64,000 bases of DNA, taken from an uncultured Planctomycetaceae bacterium (GTDB taxonomy: Bacteria > Planctomycetota > Planctomycetia > Pirellulales > Thermoguttaceae). Position numbers and translations under genes: made by a program. The stretch lies in assembly GCA_946408825.1 (NCBI GenBank), contig CAMJTU010000011.1:39385-103384 (forward strand), given 5' to 3'. Shown here in pieces: positions 42,889 through 51,804 of this stretch (its first letter is position 1; each line of letters opens with the position of its first letter). The notes beneath the pieces were generated by a model. The model did no database searches and had not been told where the DNA came from. It saw only the letters and a program-made list of their open reading frames with translations.

Positions 42889-45033
42889 TCATTTGTTATT
42901 TTCGAGAGGCACGCCGGATTTGAAAGCACGTCGACGTTTCAAGAACACCTCGAGATTTGAAACGTTAAGCACATCCCCACGAGTAAATCCGGCTCTGCGC
43001 GCTTGTTGAACGCCAAACCTAATGTATTCCAATTGGTTAGCCGCGTGAGCGTCTGTATTAATCACTACAGGAACCCCATATTCCTTCGCTTTTATAAGGT
43101 ATTTTGAATCAAGATCAAGGCGTCTAGGTTGAGCGTTTAACTCCAAGAATTTACCGAATTTTAAAGCGTTCTCGCAAAGAAAATCGATATCGACTTCCAT
43201 AGGCGGATCTAGCCCTATCACACGCTGAGTAGGATGAGCGATGACGTCGACATATGGATTCTGAAACGCGTCCATATAACGACGGTGAAGCTGACTCTGA
43301 GACTGGATTTTACCAAAATGAATACTGGCGACAATCCAATCAGCTTGAGATAAAGTTTCGTCAGAAAAATCAAGACCGCCTTTCTCAAGAATGTCAACCT
43401 CTGCACCCTTCAGAATAACAAATGAAATTCCAGCGCGCTTCATCTCGTCATTAATCGAATCGACCACCTCCCATGCGTTAAGGGTTTCCCCCTCGGTCAT
43501 ACCGTTGCCAACAGCACAATTTTTCGTATGATCCGTAAGCGCTATAAAGCCATATCCTAAAGAACGAGCTCTGGCGACGATCTCAGGAATTTCATCAGTT
43601 CCGTCAGAAAATGTGGAATGAATATGAAGATCGGAACGAATATCCTCAATCCGAACAAGTTCAGGGCTTCCGTCGTCAATCCAGCGCTGAACAACTGATT
43701 CGTCACGTAACTCTACAGGAACATATGGAAGATCCAGTTTATTGTATAGACGTTCAGAAGTTCTCGAGGAAATACGATGCATGCCGTTATAGAGCCCTAG
43801 CGGGGTCAAATTCCAACCTTTGTTTTCCGCAAGGTTGGTCAACCTCTGCCAATGATCACGAGAAGAAGTCAACAACGTCTCTACTGTGCCAAAAGTAAGT
43901 TCCGACGCAGTATAAAAATTCAATGTCGCGGGCGGCGTCAACCGTTTATTATAAGGCAACGTAAAAAAATCAGGTCGGAGAGATACGGTAAGCCTACGTC
44001 CCTGCTCAACCAAAACCTCTTTGACAAATCTCGATTTTTTAACACGTTCAAAAGCTATTTCCGTATCGTCCGTTTTAATTAAAAAATCAAGTTGCGCCGT
44101 GGCAGGTTCACATCGCCGAACCGCGCCAACTTTAACGATCTCAAGCGACGCGTTAACGGCCGACTCGCGTTGCGTCGCCATTTCGGCGACGGCCCGCCTT
44201 TGCATCTGCTCTCGTGTGCGTTCCTCCGCTTCTTCGAGCATCTGCCGGTATCGAGGATCTGAACGCGACGTGAAAAAACGCTTAAATCTTCCGACGACCC
44301 CAAGCGCGTGATCTCGAACCTCAAAAATTGTATCTTTTACGTCGAGATCGCCGACTAATTTCGTAGTTTTCGTTTTAAGTTCTTCCTGCAACGACGCCAA
44401 AATAACGTCGGCAAGAGCGTCCGCGTTTGCCCAAAACATCGTTTCAGAATCGTAAACATCGAACGATTCGGCTCTAAAATAGGCGAGAATTTCACCGCCG
44501 GACGGCTCGTCGGAAACTGGATCGACTTTTGTAGAAACACTTTTCTCAATCTTTACGATATCTTCAAAAATATCCAGTTCTTCTTGCTCCGTAAAAGCGT
44601 TCGACTGTGAAAGAACGCTGGATCTACATGCTTGTTTAAGCTGTTCGACATTACGGATTCCCAGAGAACTACGGATAAAACCAATCGCCTCTATAGGGAG
44701 CGATTTAATCTTCATCAAACGGATTACGCTGGGAGACGTCTCGTTCAGAAGTTTATCTCGAATAGGATTGGAACCCGTCAGTATAATTTCACGTAAGTTC
44801 CAAACAGCGTCAGGAGAAAAACTCTGTCGCCAATATTCAAGCATAGACTCAAGTTCCTGTACCTCGTGCTTATTTCCCAAATCCAACGAAGCATAGTTCT
44901 CGAGAGGAATCTCAAACAAACGAAGCAAGCGAGCCATTTCACGAAGCTCGTCTGTAAAAAAAGAGGCCCCCTCTCGATAGGAAAGCAGAAGCGCCGTCTG
45001 TTCAACAACTTCAGCTATGTCAACGTTGTTCAT
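42889..45033 (-). CDS. PolX-PHP protein with degenerate polymerase site
   Basis: 714 residues. Domain order resembles bacterial family-X DNA polymerases: an N-terminal HhH-like helical region, a central nucleotidyltransferase palm (VGAVRRCEPATAQLDFLI, residue ~300-320) and a C-terminal PHP phosphoesterase. PHP motifs are complete (DLHIHSTFSDGTDE with H470, FIALTDHTKN, GAEVDIL, VASIHFG, VIAHPTQ, NTDAHA). In the palm the G-D-I-D metal motif reads A-Q-L-D (Q314, D316), and the third carboxylate (V-D-L) reads V-S-L. So the polymerase is probably inactive while the PHP 3'-5' exonuclease/phosphoesterase is probably intact. The central region also contains an extra ~100-residue stretch. DNA repair role is inferred. 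Confidence 0.82.
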   Translation of the reverse strand: MNNVDIAEVVEQTALLLSYREGASFFTDELREMARLLRLFEIPLENYASLDLGNKHEVQELESMLEYWRQSFSPDAVWNLREIILTGSNPIRDKLLNETSPSVIRLMKIKSLPIEAIGFIRSSLGIRNVEQLKQACRSSVLSQSNAFTEQEELDIFEDIVKIEKSVSTKVDPVSDEPSGGEILAYFRAESFDVYDSETMFWANADALADVILASLQEELKTKTTKLVGDLDVKDTIFEVRDHALGVVGRFKRFFTSRSDPRYRQMLEEAEERTREQMQRRAVAEMATQRESAVNASLEIVKVGAVRRCEPATAQLDFLIKTDDTEIAFERVKKSRFVKEVLVEQGRRLTVSLRPDFFTLPYNKRLTPPATLNFYTASELTFGTVETLLTSSRDHWQRLTNLAENKGWNLTPLGLYNGMHRISSRTSERLYNKLDLPYVPVELRDESVVQRWIDDGSPELVRIEDIRSDLHIHSTFSDGTDEIPEIVARARSLGYGFIALTDHTKNCAVGNGMTEGETLNAWEVVDSINDEMKRAGISFVILKGAEVDILEKGGLDFSDETLSQADWIVASIHFGKIQSQSQLHRRYMDAFQNPYVDVIAHPTQRVIGLDPPMEVDIDFLCENALKFGKFLELNAQPRRLDLDSKYLIKAKEYGVPVVINTDAHAANQLEYIRFGVQQARRAGFTRGDVLNVSNLEVFLKRRRAFKSGVPLENNK

Positions 45034-45217
45034 TGTCCACCTCGAGGGAAAAACCGCGGAAAAGTTCTGAAAAATGAAAGCGAGATAAAATCACAAATCG
45101 TACTTGCGACGTCGATTCAAGGAAAAATGAAACGTGAGTTAATTCTTAACGACTCATACGATAGACGCTAAGACTTCATCGCCGCCCCAACCTCGACAAA
45201 TTCTTACGAATCAAAAA

Positions 45218-45247
45218 GTTCCAGCGTCTAAAACAGAACGCTGGAAC
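45218..45247 (-). terminator. Rho-independent terminator of purH
   Basis: On the minus strand GTTCCAGCGT and its complement form a perfect 10-bp stem (45218-45227/45238-45247), followed by TTTTT (45217-45213). It lies 45 bases after the purH stop. Confidence 0.85.
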
Positions 45248-45292
45248 CTTCCATATCTTAAGCAATCTTCGCAGAGAAAACTGCTGAGAAAA

Positions 45293-46858
45293 TCAATGGC
45301 GGAAGTGACGCCGTCCAGTAAAAATCATCGCTAAACCAAGTTCATTACATGCGTCAATAACTTCTTGATCACGCTTTGAACCGCCAGGTTGAACAACGGC
45401 GACGACTCCCTTTGCCGCTTGTACTCCGTCGGCGAAAGGAAAGAACGCGTCAGAGGCCAATACAGAACCAATCGCACGTTCGCCTGCTTTCTTCACTGAG
45501 ATCTCAACCGAATCAACACGACTCATCTGACCAGCGCCTACGCCGACAAGCATTTCATCCTTGACCAGAACGATCGCGTTTGATTTGACATGTCGTACCA
45601 TCGCCCAAGCAAAACGTAAATCCTTCAACTCGTCGTCGGTCGGAACCTTATCTGTAACAACGCGCCAATCTTCCTCAGAATCTACGCCTACGTCAGCGTC
45701 TTGGAGAAGAGCTCCGCCGGCGAGAGGACGAAGACTCCAACAAGGTAAAGAGGGATCAAATTTCGTACCGCCGCACTCAAGTAGACGAACGTTGGCATGC
45801 CACTTTGGAATCGTCGTCAAAATCTCCAGGGCCTTTGGAGAAAAGGAAGGAGCAATAATAGCCTCTACAAAAAGACCTGGACGCGCAAGATAGTTCGCGC
45901 TCGCCTCGTCAAGCTCGCGATTTACGCCAATAATAGACCCGAAAGCGCTAAGCGGGTCGCCTTCCATACCCTTACGAACGGCGTCTTCAAGCGTGTCGGC
46001 AACGGCTGCGCCACAGGGATTATTATGTTTCAGAACAGCTGCGGCAGGTCGTTCGAAAGAACGGCACATAGCCAAAGCCGCATCCAAATCAAGATAGTTG
46101 TTGTAAGATAACTCTTTCCCGTTCAATTGTCTCGCTGAAACAGCAGAGACGTCCTTGTATTTAGAATCCACATACAATGCCGCTCGTTGATGTGGGTTTT
46201 CGCCATATCGTAGTTCGGATACGCGCTTAAGAGAGGAGGAAATTGTTTCAGGAAAGACTGAAGCGCCGTCATGCTCGGCAAAATAGCGCGCAATGGCGGC
46301 GTCATAAGCTGCAGTATGAGCAAACGCGTCACGAGCTAAGCTACGCCGCATTTGAAGGGTAAGCGAACCGTTCTTCTGAATCTGCTCGAGAACGTGAGCG
46401 TATTGAGAAGGGGCGGTGACCACGCCTACAAACCGATGATTCTTCGCCGCAGCTCGAACCATCGTCGGTCCGCCGATGTCAATATTTTCAATTGCTTCTT
46501 CATCCGTAACATTTTCCCTCGCAACGGTTGCCTCGAAAGGATAAAGGTTAACCACAACAAGTTCAAACGGCTCGATTCCATGCTCGCCCGCCGACTTCAT
46601 ATCGTCCTCGTCATCGCGGCGGCAAAGAATGCCGCCATGGACTTTAGGATGCAAAGTCTTTAGACGACCGCCCATCATTTCAGGAAAACCTGTGTAATCA
46701 GCGACGTCCGTAACGGGAACTCCATTTGCTTCCAGATGGCGCTTCGTCCCCCCTGTACTGAAAATCTGGACTCCAGCCGCTACAAGACCTTTCGCAAAAT
46801 CAGTAAGCCCCATCTTGTCGCTGACGCTAACCAACGCTCGCTTAACCTGAGGATCCAT
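45293..46858 (-). CDS. purH: Bifunctional AICAR transformylase / IMP cyclohydrolase
   Basis: 521 residues, full length. The N-terminal IMP cyclohydrolase domain has ALVSVSDKMGLTDFAKGL, STGGTKRHLE, GFPEMMGGRLKTLHPKVHGGIL; the C-terminal AICAR transformylase has RYGENPHQRAALY, LKHNNPCGAAV, GDPLSAFGSIIGVNRE and SDAFFPFADGVQAA. It catalyses the last two steps of purine synthesis, forming IMP in the cytoplasm. AAGGACG lies before the ATG and an own terminator follows, so it is a single-gene unit. No purine riboswitch is evident upstream. Confidence 0.97.
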   Translation of the reverse strand: MDPQVKRALVSVSDKMGLTDFAKGLVAAGVQIFSTGGTKRHLEANGVPVTDVADYTGFPEMMGGRLKTLHPKVHGGILCRRDDEDDMKSAGEHGIEPFELVVVNLYPFEATVARENVTDEEAIENIDIGGPTMVRAAAKNHRFVGVVTAPSQYAHVLEQIQKNGSLTLQMRRSLARDAFAHTAAYDAAIARYFAEHDGASVFPETISSSLKRVSELRYGENPHQRAALYVDSKYKDVSAVSARQLNGKELSYNNYLDLDAALAMCRSFERPAAAVLKHNNPCGAAVADTLEDAVRKGMEGDPLSAFGSIIGVNRELDEASANYLARPGLFVEAIIAPSFSPKALEILTTIPKWHANVRLLECGGTKFDPSLPCWSLRPLAGGALLQDADVGVDSEEDWRVVTDKVPTDDELKDLRFAWAMVRHVKSNAIVLVKDEMLVGVGAGQMSRVDSVEISVKKAGERAIGSVLASDAFFPFADGVQAAKGVVAVVQPGGSKRDQEVIDACNELGLAMIFTGRRHFRH

Positions 46859-47035
46859 GCATCGTCCTTTCGCACAGTGTGTCGTTTATGTTTGTTAACT
46901 GTTTAAAACCGTTCAAAGATCATGCGCAGACGCCCGCGCTAACTATATTCAACCTCAAAGGCAATCGCAAATAACTGCCGTGAAGGGGGCCCTCTCGGAC
47001 TCCTTAGTAATTATTCCTCTATCTAACATCTCTTT

Positions 47036-47458
47036 TTATCGAGCGTTAAGAACAAAACCACGACCATGAGCATACGCCAAAACTGTTCCCGATTCGTCCG
47101 TTACAACAACGTCGCCCAGCGCTGTTGAACGCGTGCGGGACGTTTCGTGCGCACGCGCGATAATTTTGCCAGTCTTCGCCGATCTGCAGTAGCTAATCGA
47201 AACGTCTAGAGACAAGACGGAATCTTCAGTGTAGTTGAATGCGGCGGCGAGCGCGTAGTCCGCAATTGAAAAAAGAACGCCGCCTTGACAAATACCAACC
47301 CCATTGAGGTGCATCGGAGTGAGCGTCAACTCCGCTGTTGCCAATCCCTCGCCGGCGTCAGTCAGTTTAATCCCGACAACATCGCAAATGAATCGATCTT
47401 TCTGCATTCGCTCCATTTGACGTTGTCGAGATTCAGAAGCGTCATTTTGATTACTCAT
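47036..47458 (-). CDS. PaaI-type hotdog thioesterase
   Basis: 140 residues from the ATG at 47458, which has GGAGG four bases before it; the frame opens at 47488. The hotdog-fold features are LTPMHLNGVGICQGGVLFSIADYALAAAFN, with the N-x-x-G-x-x-x-G-G-x-x-F-x-x-A-D thioesterase signature, and a last strand VAYAHGRGFVL-like. PaaI proteins hydrolyse acyl-CoA thioesters, especially phenylacetyl- or hydroxybenzoyl-CoA. No phenylacetate genes are nearby, so its substrate is unknown. The longer frame would overlap the upstream ACT gene by four bases; from 47458 the two are 26 bases apart, close enough for one transcript. Confidence 0.86.
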   Translation of the reverse strand: MSNQNDASESRQRQMERMQKDRFICDVVGIKLTDAGEGLATAELTLTPMHLNGVGICQGGVLFSIADYALAAAFNYTEDSVLSLDVSISYCRSAKTGKIIARAHETSRTRSTALGDVVVTDESGTVLAYAHGRGFVLNAR

Positions 47459-47462
47459 ATGC

Positions 47463-47467
47463 CCTCC
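47463..47467 (-). promoter_or_regulatory. Ribosome-binding site that sets the thioesterase start
   Basis: GGAGG on the minus strand is four bases before the ATG at 47458, favouring it over the in-frame ATG further upstream. Confidence 0.6.
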
Positions 47468-47484
47468 ACCCGACGTCATAACGT

Positions 47485-48045
47485 TCAACGGTCGAGACGA
47501 ATTTGATTTGTAGCAACAAAAACATTGTTGTGTTGAATACGAACAGTAAATCCAGCCTGCTCGCCCAATGCCTCGAGATCAAACTGGATGTTTTTCAAAT
47601 CCAATTCAGGGTCGATTTCAACCTGACAAATTAAAACAAACTGCCCGTCTTTTGTGATGTTAGCGTAAAGATCGACAATATTAACGTCTTTACTTCCGAG
47701 ATATCGCGTGAACTGAGAAACCACCCCTTCGCAGTCCCTTCCAAATGCCGAAATCACGTAGGTATTGGCATTCGAACCAAAGTTTGGGCGGACGTCGTCC
47801 GAACTTTGGAAAACAATCGCTTGACACCCCTCAAGTCCTTTCTCTTCAAGAATTAACTTTTTGAGGTCGTCTGGATCATACTCTTCGGAAGTTGAAAAGG
47901 TCAAAATCAGCGTAAAATATCCGTCCAAAACGGTCTGACTACAGGATTCGATATTACCGTTAAGTCGAGCAATAACGGTGCTCACGCCAGCCACAATACC
48001 CGGTCTGTCAACAGCCGCTACATCAACTACATAACCGTAACCCAT
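47485..48045 (-). CDS. Double ACT-domain protein (GcvR-like)
   Basis: 186 residues with two ACT domains. The first starts YVVDVAAVDRPGIVAGVSTVIARLNGNIES, the second TYVISAFGRDCEGVVSQFTRYLGSKDVNIVDL. The D-R-P-G-I / D-x-x-G-V ligand turns that usually bind an amino acid are present. This is the layout of the glycine cleavage regulator GcvR and related ACT-ACT proteins. There is no DNA-binding domain, so control would be through a partner. It is followed closely by the thioesterase gene. The bound amino acid cannot be inferred. Confidence 0.82.
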   Translation of the reverse strand: MGYGYVVDVAAVDRPGIVAGVSTVIARLNGNIESCSQTVLDGYFTLILTFSTSEEYDPDDLKKLILEEKGLEGCQAIVFQSSDDVRPNFGSNANTYVISAFGRDCEGVVSQFTRYLGSKDVNIVDLYANITKDGQFVLICQVEIDPELDLKNIQFDLEALGEQAGFTVRIQHNNVFVATNQIRLDR

Positions 48046-48225
48046 TGTTCTCTCCAGAGAATTTTATCTTCCTCATGTACTCCGAATCAGACCGTGTCAG
48101 ACGACGCTCATCTGCGTCCGCAAACAGGTCAGACGGCCCGACCTTATTGTATACAAATCACGAATTCTTTCCAGATTCAATTGGATGGAAGGAATCAAAA
48201 TGGACAATTTCCCACAATGAAAAAC

Positions 48226-50256
48226 TTAAAATTCATATTGTTCATCCCGAACGTTAAACTCTAGCTTCCAACTTCCCTTCCCCTCAATCTCGTCACACCA
48301 TATCTCCATAGTCCCTAATTCAGTAATCTTTGATCGAAAATGAACGGCGACATACTCAGGCCCGCCATTTTGGAGCGTGCCGATTTCAGAATCTGCGTCA
48401 AATCTGGTTTCGATCGGATCAGTTTCCTGCAATTCAACGTCTTCACTTTCACCGTCTTGGCCCGCAGGTTCGAACCAATCTATGAAAGAACCGGGCTGGT
48501 CTGAAGGTCGTGACGTCGAAGAAAAAAAACGGAATGTCGCAGGTTCGCCGACAATAAGTTCGAAGGGGTCGGAGGGAACGTCAAGTTCGGACCCTTCTTC
48601 CATTCCCATAGGCGCGACACAAAGAGCTTTAAGAGGTTGTGGAACCCCAGGAATCGCGGGCGCGGCAGTCTCAATACCAACATAGTAAGATCGGGCTGAA
48701 GCGCTACGAATACGAACGCCGTTGCCAAGTTTTGCCGCGCCATAAAAAGAGGCTCCACGCGCAACGGCGCTTTCGAGTTCCGCTGTTGGGTGCAGATTCG
48801 TCGGTTTCGCCTCGGGGAACCATTGTTCAAGTTGTTGCTGAAAACGCGACGCAATAATATTTGAATTGAAAACGCCGCCATTAAGAAGGAACCGAGTCGG
48901 TTTAACCGTATCCGACATATCTTGTCCGCCCGTTCGTGAACAAAGAAATGCCGCGACATGCTTAGATATTGCGGGGTCAGCTTCATAGGGCAAACCTGTT
49001 TCACGTAACCCTAGGCTCGAACGACGTCTTGGACGATCTGTAAGCGCACAGAATGGGAAAAAACCGTCAAGTGCAATGGAAACAGCGTCTTTTTTCGGGA
49101 AAAAAATCGACGTCGACTCGCCAATCAGTTTACTAGAACGACCAAGAATAGAAATTTTGAAAGTTTCGTCGTCCCCCTCGGCTTTGAGTAAAGATTCCTT
49201 GGCTTCACGACATTGTCGCCAGAGCGCCGTAGATTGCCACGGATTAAGTTTTACGCCCTGCTCTGCAAAAAGCTCAGAGGCGTGGTGCGCCAGAGCCAAA
49301 TCGATATTGTCCCCGCCAAGCAAGAGTCGGTTGCCAACGGCCAAACGACGTAAAACCAACTCCCCATTCTCCTCTTCGACTCGAATAAGGGAAAGATCCG
49401 TCGTCCCTCCCCCTACGTCGCATACTAAAACGACGTCGTCAATCTTGAGTTTCTTACGCCATGACGCCCCCATTTGGGCAAGCCAGGAATAAAGAGCAGC
49501 CTGGGGTTCTTCCAGAAAGAGGAGCGTGTCAAGATTTAATCCCGCAAGGCCGGCCGCCTCACGAGTCAATTCCCGAGCGCTTTCGTCAAAGGAAGCGGGA
49601 ACGGTCAAAACAACCTGCTGATCAAAGATGGGGGATTCTGGAAAAGCATTATCCCATGCTAGAACGAGATGACGAAGATAACGACGCGACGCCTCCACTG
49701 GAGAAACCTTTGAGACAGCGCCAGGGGCATTCCATGGCAAAATCGGTTGCCGTCTATCAAGACGAGCGCAGGTCAGCCATGATTTGGCGGATGAAATAAC
49801 TCGTTCAGGATAATCAGCCGCAAGACGACTTGCAATTTCCCCAACAAGATAGAGCGCGTCCGGGTTGGAAATTCCACTCGTCTGATCCTCAGACGAGGAA
49901 TTGAGTCCGAATAATTTTTTGAATAGACCTTTGGCACGCTTAGCGGTCCTATCGCGAGAAGAATTCCCGCCAGCCTCTTCTTGTACGCTTTCTTTGACGT
50001 CATCGCCTATTCCAGAAGAAATAGAATCCCATGGAAGCGTCCAATTTGAAGAAGCACGTTCCTCTTCTGGGCCCACGTAGAGAAAGGAAGGAAGAGCAGG
50101 ACGAGACTCAACAATTGAAGTATCGACAAATTGCGGGATTTTAAAGATTTCAGGGGATAAATCTGTTTGTCCATCATCGGGTAAGAGACAATAAGCTAGT
50201 TCTGAGTTCGTAGTCCCAAGATCAATTCCGATAGAATACTTCATTGTGTCGTCCAT
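48226..50256 (-). CDS. Hsp70-family ATPase without canonical substrate-binding domain
   Basis: 676 residues. It starts YSIGIDLGTTNSELAY (phosphate-1) and has VVLTVPASFDESARELTREAAGLAGL, LLFLEEPQAALYSW, CDVGGGTTDLSLI (phosphate-2), VGNRLLLGGDNIDLALAHH and FLLNGGVFNSNI (adenosine motif). An acidic, Ser-rich insertion (about 70-125, with EEAGGNSSRDRTAKRA) interrupts the ATPase lobe. After residue ~480 it has a short beta-rich tail instead of the full peptide-binding domain and helical lid. It is therefore an Hsp70-like ATPase rather than DnaK. The HAD gene lies 81 bases upstream on the same strand. Clients and partners are unknown. Confidence 0.85.
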   Translation of the reverse strand: MDDTMKYSIGIDLGTTNSELAYCLLPDDGQTDLSPEIFKIPQFVDTSIVESRPALPSFLYVGPEEERASSNWTLPWDSISSGIGDDVKESVQEEAGGNSSRDRTAKRAKGLFKKLFGLNSSSEDQTSGISNPDALYLVGEIASRLAADYPERVISSAKSWLTCARLDRRQPILPWNAPGAVSKVSPVEASRRYLRHLVLAWDNAFPESPIFDQQVVLTVPASFDESARELTREAAGLAGLNLDTLLFLEEPQAALYSWLAQMGASWRKKLKIDDVVLVCDVGGGTTDLSLIRVEEENGELVLRRLAVGNRLLLGGDNIDLALAHHASELFAEQGVKLNPWQSTALWRQCREAKESLLKAEGDDETFKISILGRSSKLIGESTSIFFPKKDAVSIALDGFFPFCALTDRPRRRSSLGLRETGLPYEADPAISKHVAAFLCSRTGGQDMSDTVKPTRFLLNGGVFNSNIIASRFQQQLEQWFPEAKPTNLHPTAELESAVARGASFYGAAKLGNGVRIRSASARSYYVGIETAAPAIPGVPQPLKALCVAPMGMEEGSELDVPSDPFELIVGEPATFRFFSSTSRPSDQPGSFIDWFEPAGQDGESEDVELQETDPIETRFDADSEIGTLQNGGPEYVAVHFRSKITELGTMEIWCDEIEGKGSWKLEFNVRDEQYEF

Positions 50257-50337
50257 AAATCAAAAAAGGATTACTTTACGCGTATTACTAAGCAGGTCGT
50301 CTAATTGTTCAACTAGAATTGAAAACAAATCAAAGAA

Positions 50338-50991
50338 TCAACTTACTAGCGACTCAAGGTCGATAATCTCCCGCACCTCCTCAAAATTCCGAACAAGAAA
50401 ATCAGCTTTCTCATATTCGTCGCAAGAATGTCCCATACTGAAAAAGCCAATCGTTGTCATCCCTGCCGCCTTTCCGGCGTTGACGCCACTTCGCGAATCG
50501 TCGATTACAACACACTGTTTCGGTTCTTTTCCAAGTTTTTTTGCACATAAAAGAAAAATGTCAGGCGCAGGTTTGCCAAATTTGACCTCGTCGCCGGCAA
50601 CGACGCAATTGCCGAAAAAGTCACGGATTCCCAACCAATTAAGCACGTATTCAACATTTATACGAGGAGCTGACGAACCGACGGCAATAGGAACATGTGC
50701 CTTAGACAAAAAGCGAACAAAAGTTACCGCTCCATCGATTGGTTTAACATGCTCTACGATACTCTCACGAAAAGCCGTTTCCTTGCGCTCAACAATGCGA
50801 GCAACCTCTGATGGAGACGTTGGACCTTCCCAGAAATGTTCGACGATGTACTCCGACGTCATTCCGAATGTTTTCCAGAAGGTCTCCTCGGAAAAGACAA
50901 CGCCGTCTTCCGCGGCAATTTTTAACCAACTAGCAAGATGTGCGGCGTTACTATCGACTAACACGCCGTCCATATCAAAAATCAACCCCAT
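50338..50991 (-). CDS. HAD-superfamily phosphatase/phosphomutase (beta-PGM-like)
   Basis: 217 residues from the ATG at 50991 (AAAGG upstream); the frame is open to 51033. Motif I is GLIFDMDGVLVDSN (nucleophile and acid Asp), motif II VPIAVGSSAPR, motif III K in VKFGKPAPDIF, motif IV VVIDDSRSGVNAGKAAGM. The cap is the helical bundle of the beta-phosphoglucomutase-like subgroup. Members remove or move phosphate on sugar phosphates and similar small molecules. It sits upstream of the Hsp70-like gene and may be cotranscribed. Confidence 0.88.
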   Translation of the reverse strand: MGLIFDMDGVLVDSNAAHLASWLKIAAEDGVVFSEETFWKTFGMTSEYIVEHFWEGPTSPSEVARIVERKETAFRESIVEHVKPIDGAVTFVRFLSKAHVPIAVGSSAPRINVEYVLNWLGIRDFFGNCVVAGDEVKFGKPAPDIFLLCAKKLGKEPKQCVVIDDSRSGVNAGKAAGMTTIGFFSMGHSCDEYEKADFLVRNFEEVREIIDLESLVS

Positions 50992-51345
50992 TTTGAAGCC
51001 TTTCTCATAAGACAGTATCTCAAAGTTCGTCAACGGTTACTAACGCCCGTATTTTACAACTTAAACCACCACCGCCAAGGCGTCGATAGAAAAGAGGGTT
51101 AGGTTCGAAAGGCATGTATAGTTGGTTATTAAACGACCTTTCTTCTCTTTCTTCCAAAAACCTTAAATCTTGAACAGAAGAACCCAAAATGGGTATTGCG
51201 CCCTGTCACCCTACGCTGTATGCTTGAAAACTCAATGGAAAGCAGAATAACAGAAATCGTCAGACAGCATATGTAATACCACGTGTTTACGAAGTAAGCG
51301 GTAACTTTTAAACAAAGTCGCCCTACTTGACGAGGAGAACCTTAT
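50992..51345. other. Divergent intergenic region between the HAD and aroH genes
   Basis: 354 bases with no supported coding frame and no convincing hairpin. A TTGAAA near 51224 lacks a good -10 partner at the proper distance. Confidence 0.45.
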
Positions 51346-51804
51346 ATGACGCTAGATAATTCGACGCCCATAAAAGTTTGTCGAGGAATTCGAGGAGCAA
51401 CAATCATTGAAGAAAATACGCCAGAGGCGATACTTAAGGGGACGCGAGAATTATTGGCGCTTATAATCCGACTAAACGGGATTGAACAAGAAGACGTTGC
51501 AAGCGCTATCTTTTCAACAACTTCTGACCTAGACGCAACATTCCCGGCAGTTGCAGCCCGTCAGTTCAACTGGTTTGACGTCGCGCTGATGTGTTTTCAT
51601 GAACTCGAAACTCCTGGCGCTATGAGAAAATGTCTTCGTATCTTAATTCATTGGAACACCGAAAAAAGTGCAAATGAAATTAAGCACGTGTATATCAAGG
51701 GAGCTGAAAAACTTCGTCCAGAACGAGGAGATCTTCCCCCTGTAGACTGGGATGAACTCGAGGAATGGATACAAAAACAAATTAATCGAAGCGTCGTGCA
51801 GTAA
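51346..51804 (+). CDS. aroH: Chorismate mutase, AroH type
   Basis: 152 residues. CRGIRGATIIEENTPEAIL matches the N-terminal R-G-A-x-x-x-x-x-N-T block that contacts chorismate, SAIFSTTSDLDATFPAVAAR is the second block of the trimeric AroH fold, and ALMCFHELETPGAM the third. AroH converts chorismate to prephenate for phenylalanine and tyrosine synthesis. The last 25 residues extend beyond the usual end (about 120-127 residues in Bacillus). GAGGAG lies 9 bases before the ATG. It is a single-gene unit. Confidence 0.93.
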   Translation: MTLDNSTPIKVCRGIRGATIIEENTPEAILKGTRELLALIIRLNGIEQEDVASAIFSTTSDLDATFPAVAARQFNWFDVALMCFHELETPGAMRKCLRILIHWNTEKSANEIKHVYIKGAEKLRPERGDLPPVDWDELEEWIQKQINRSVVQ

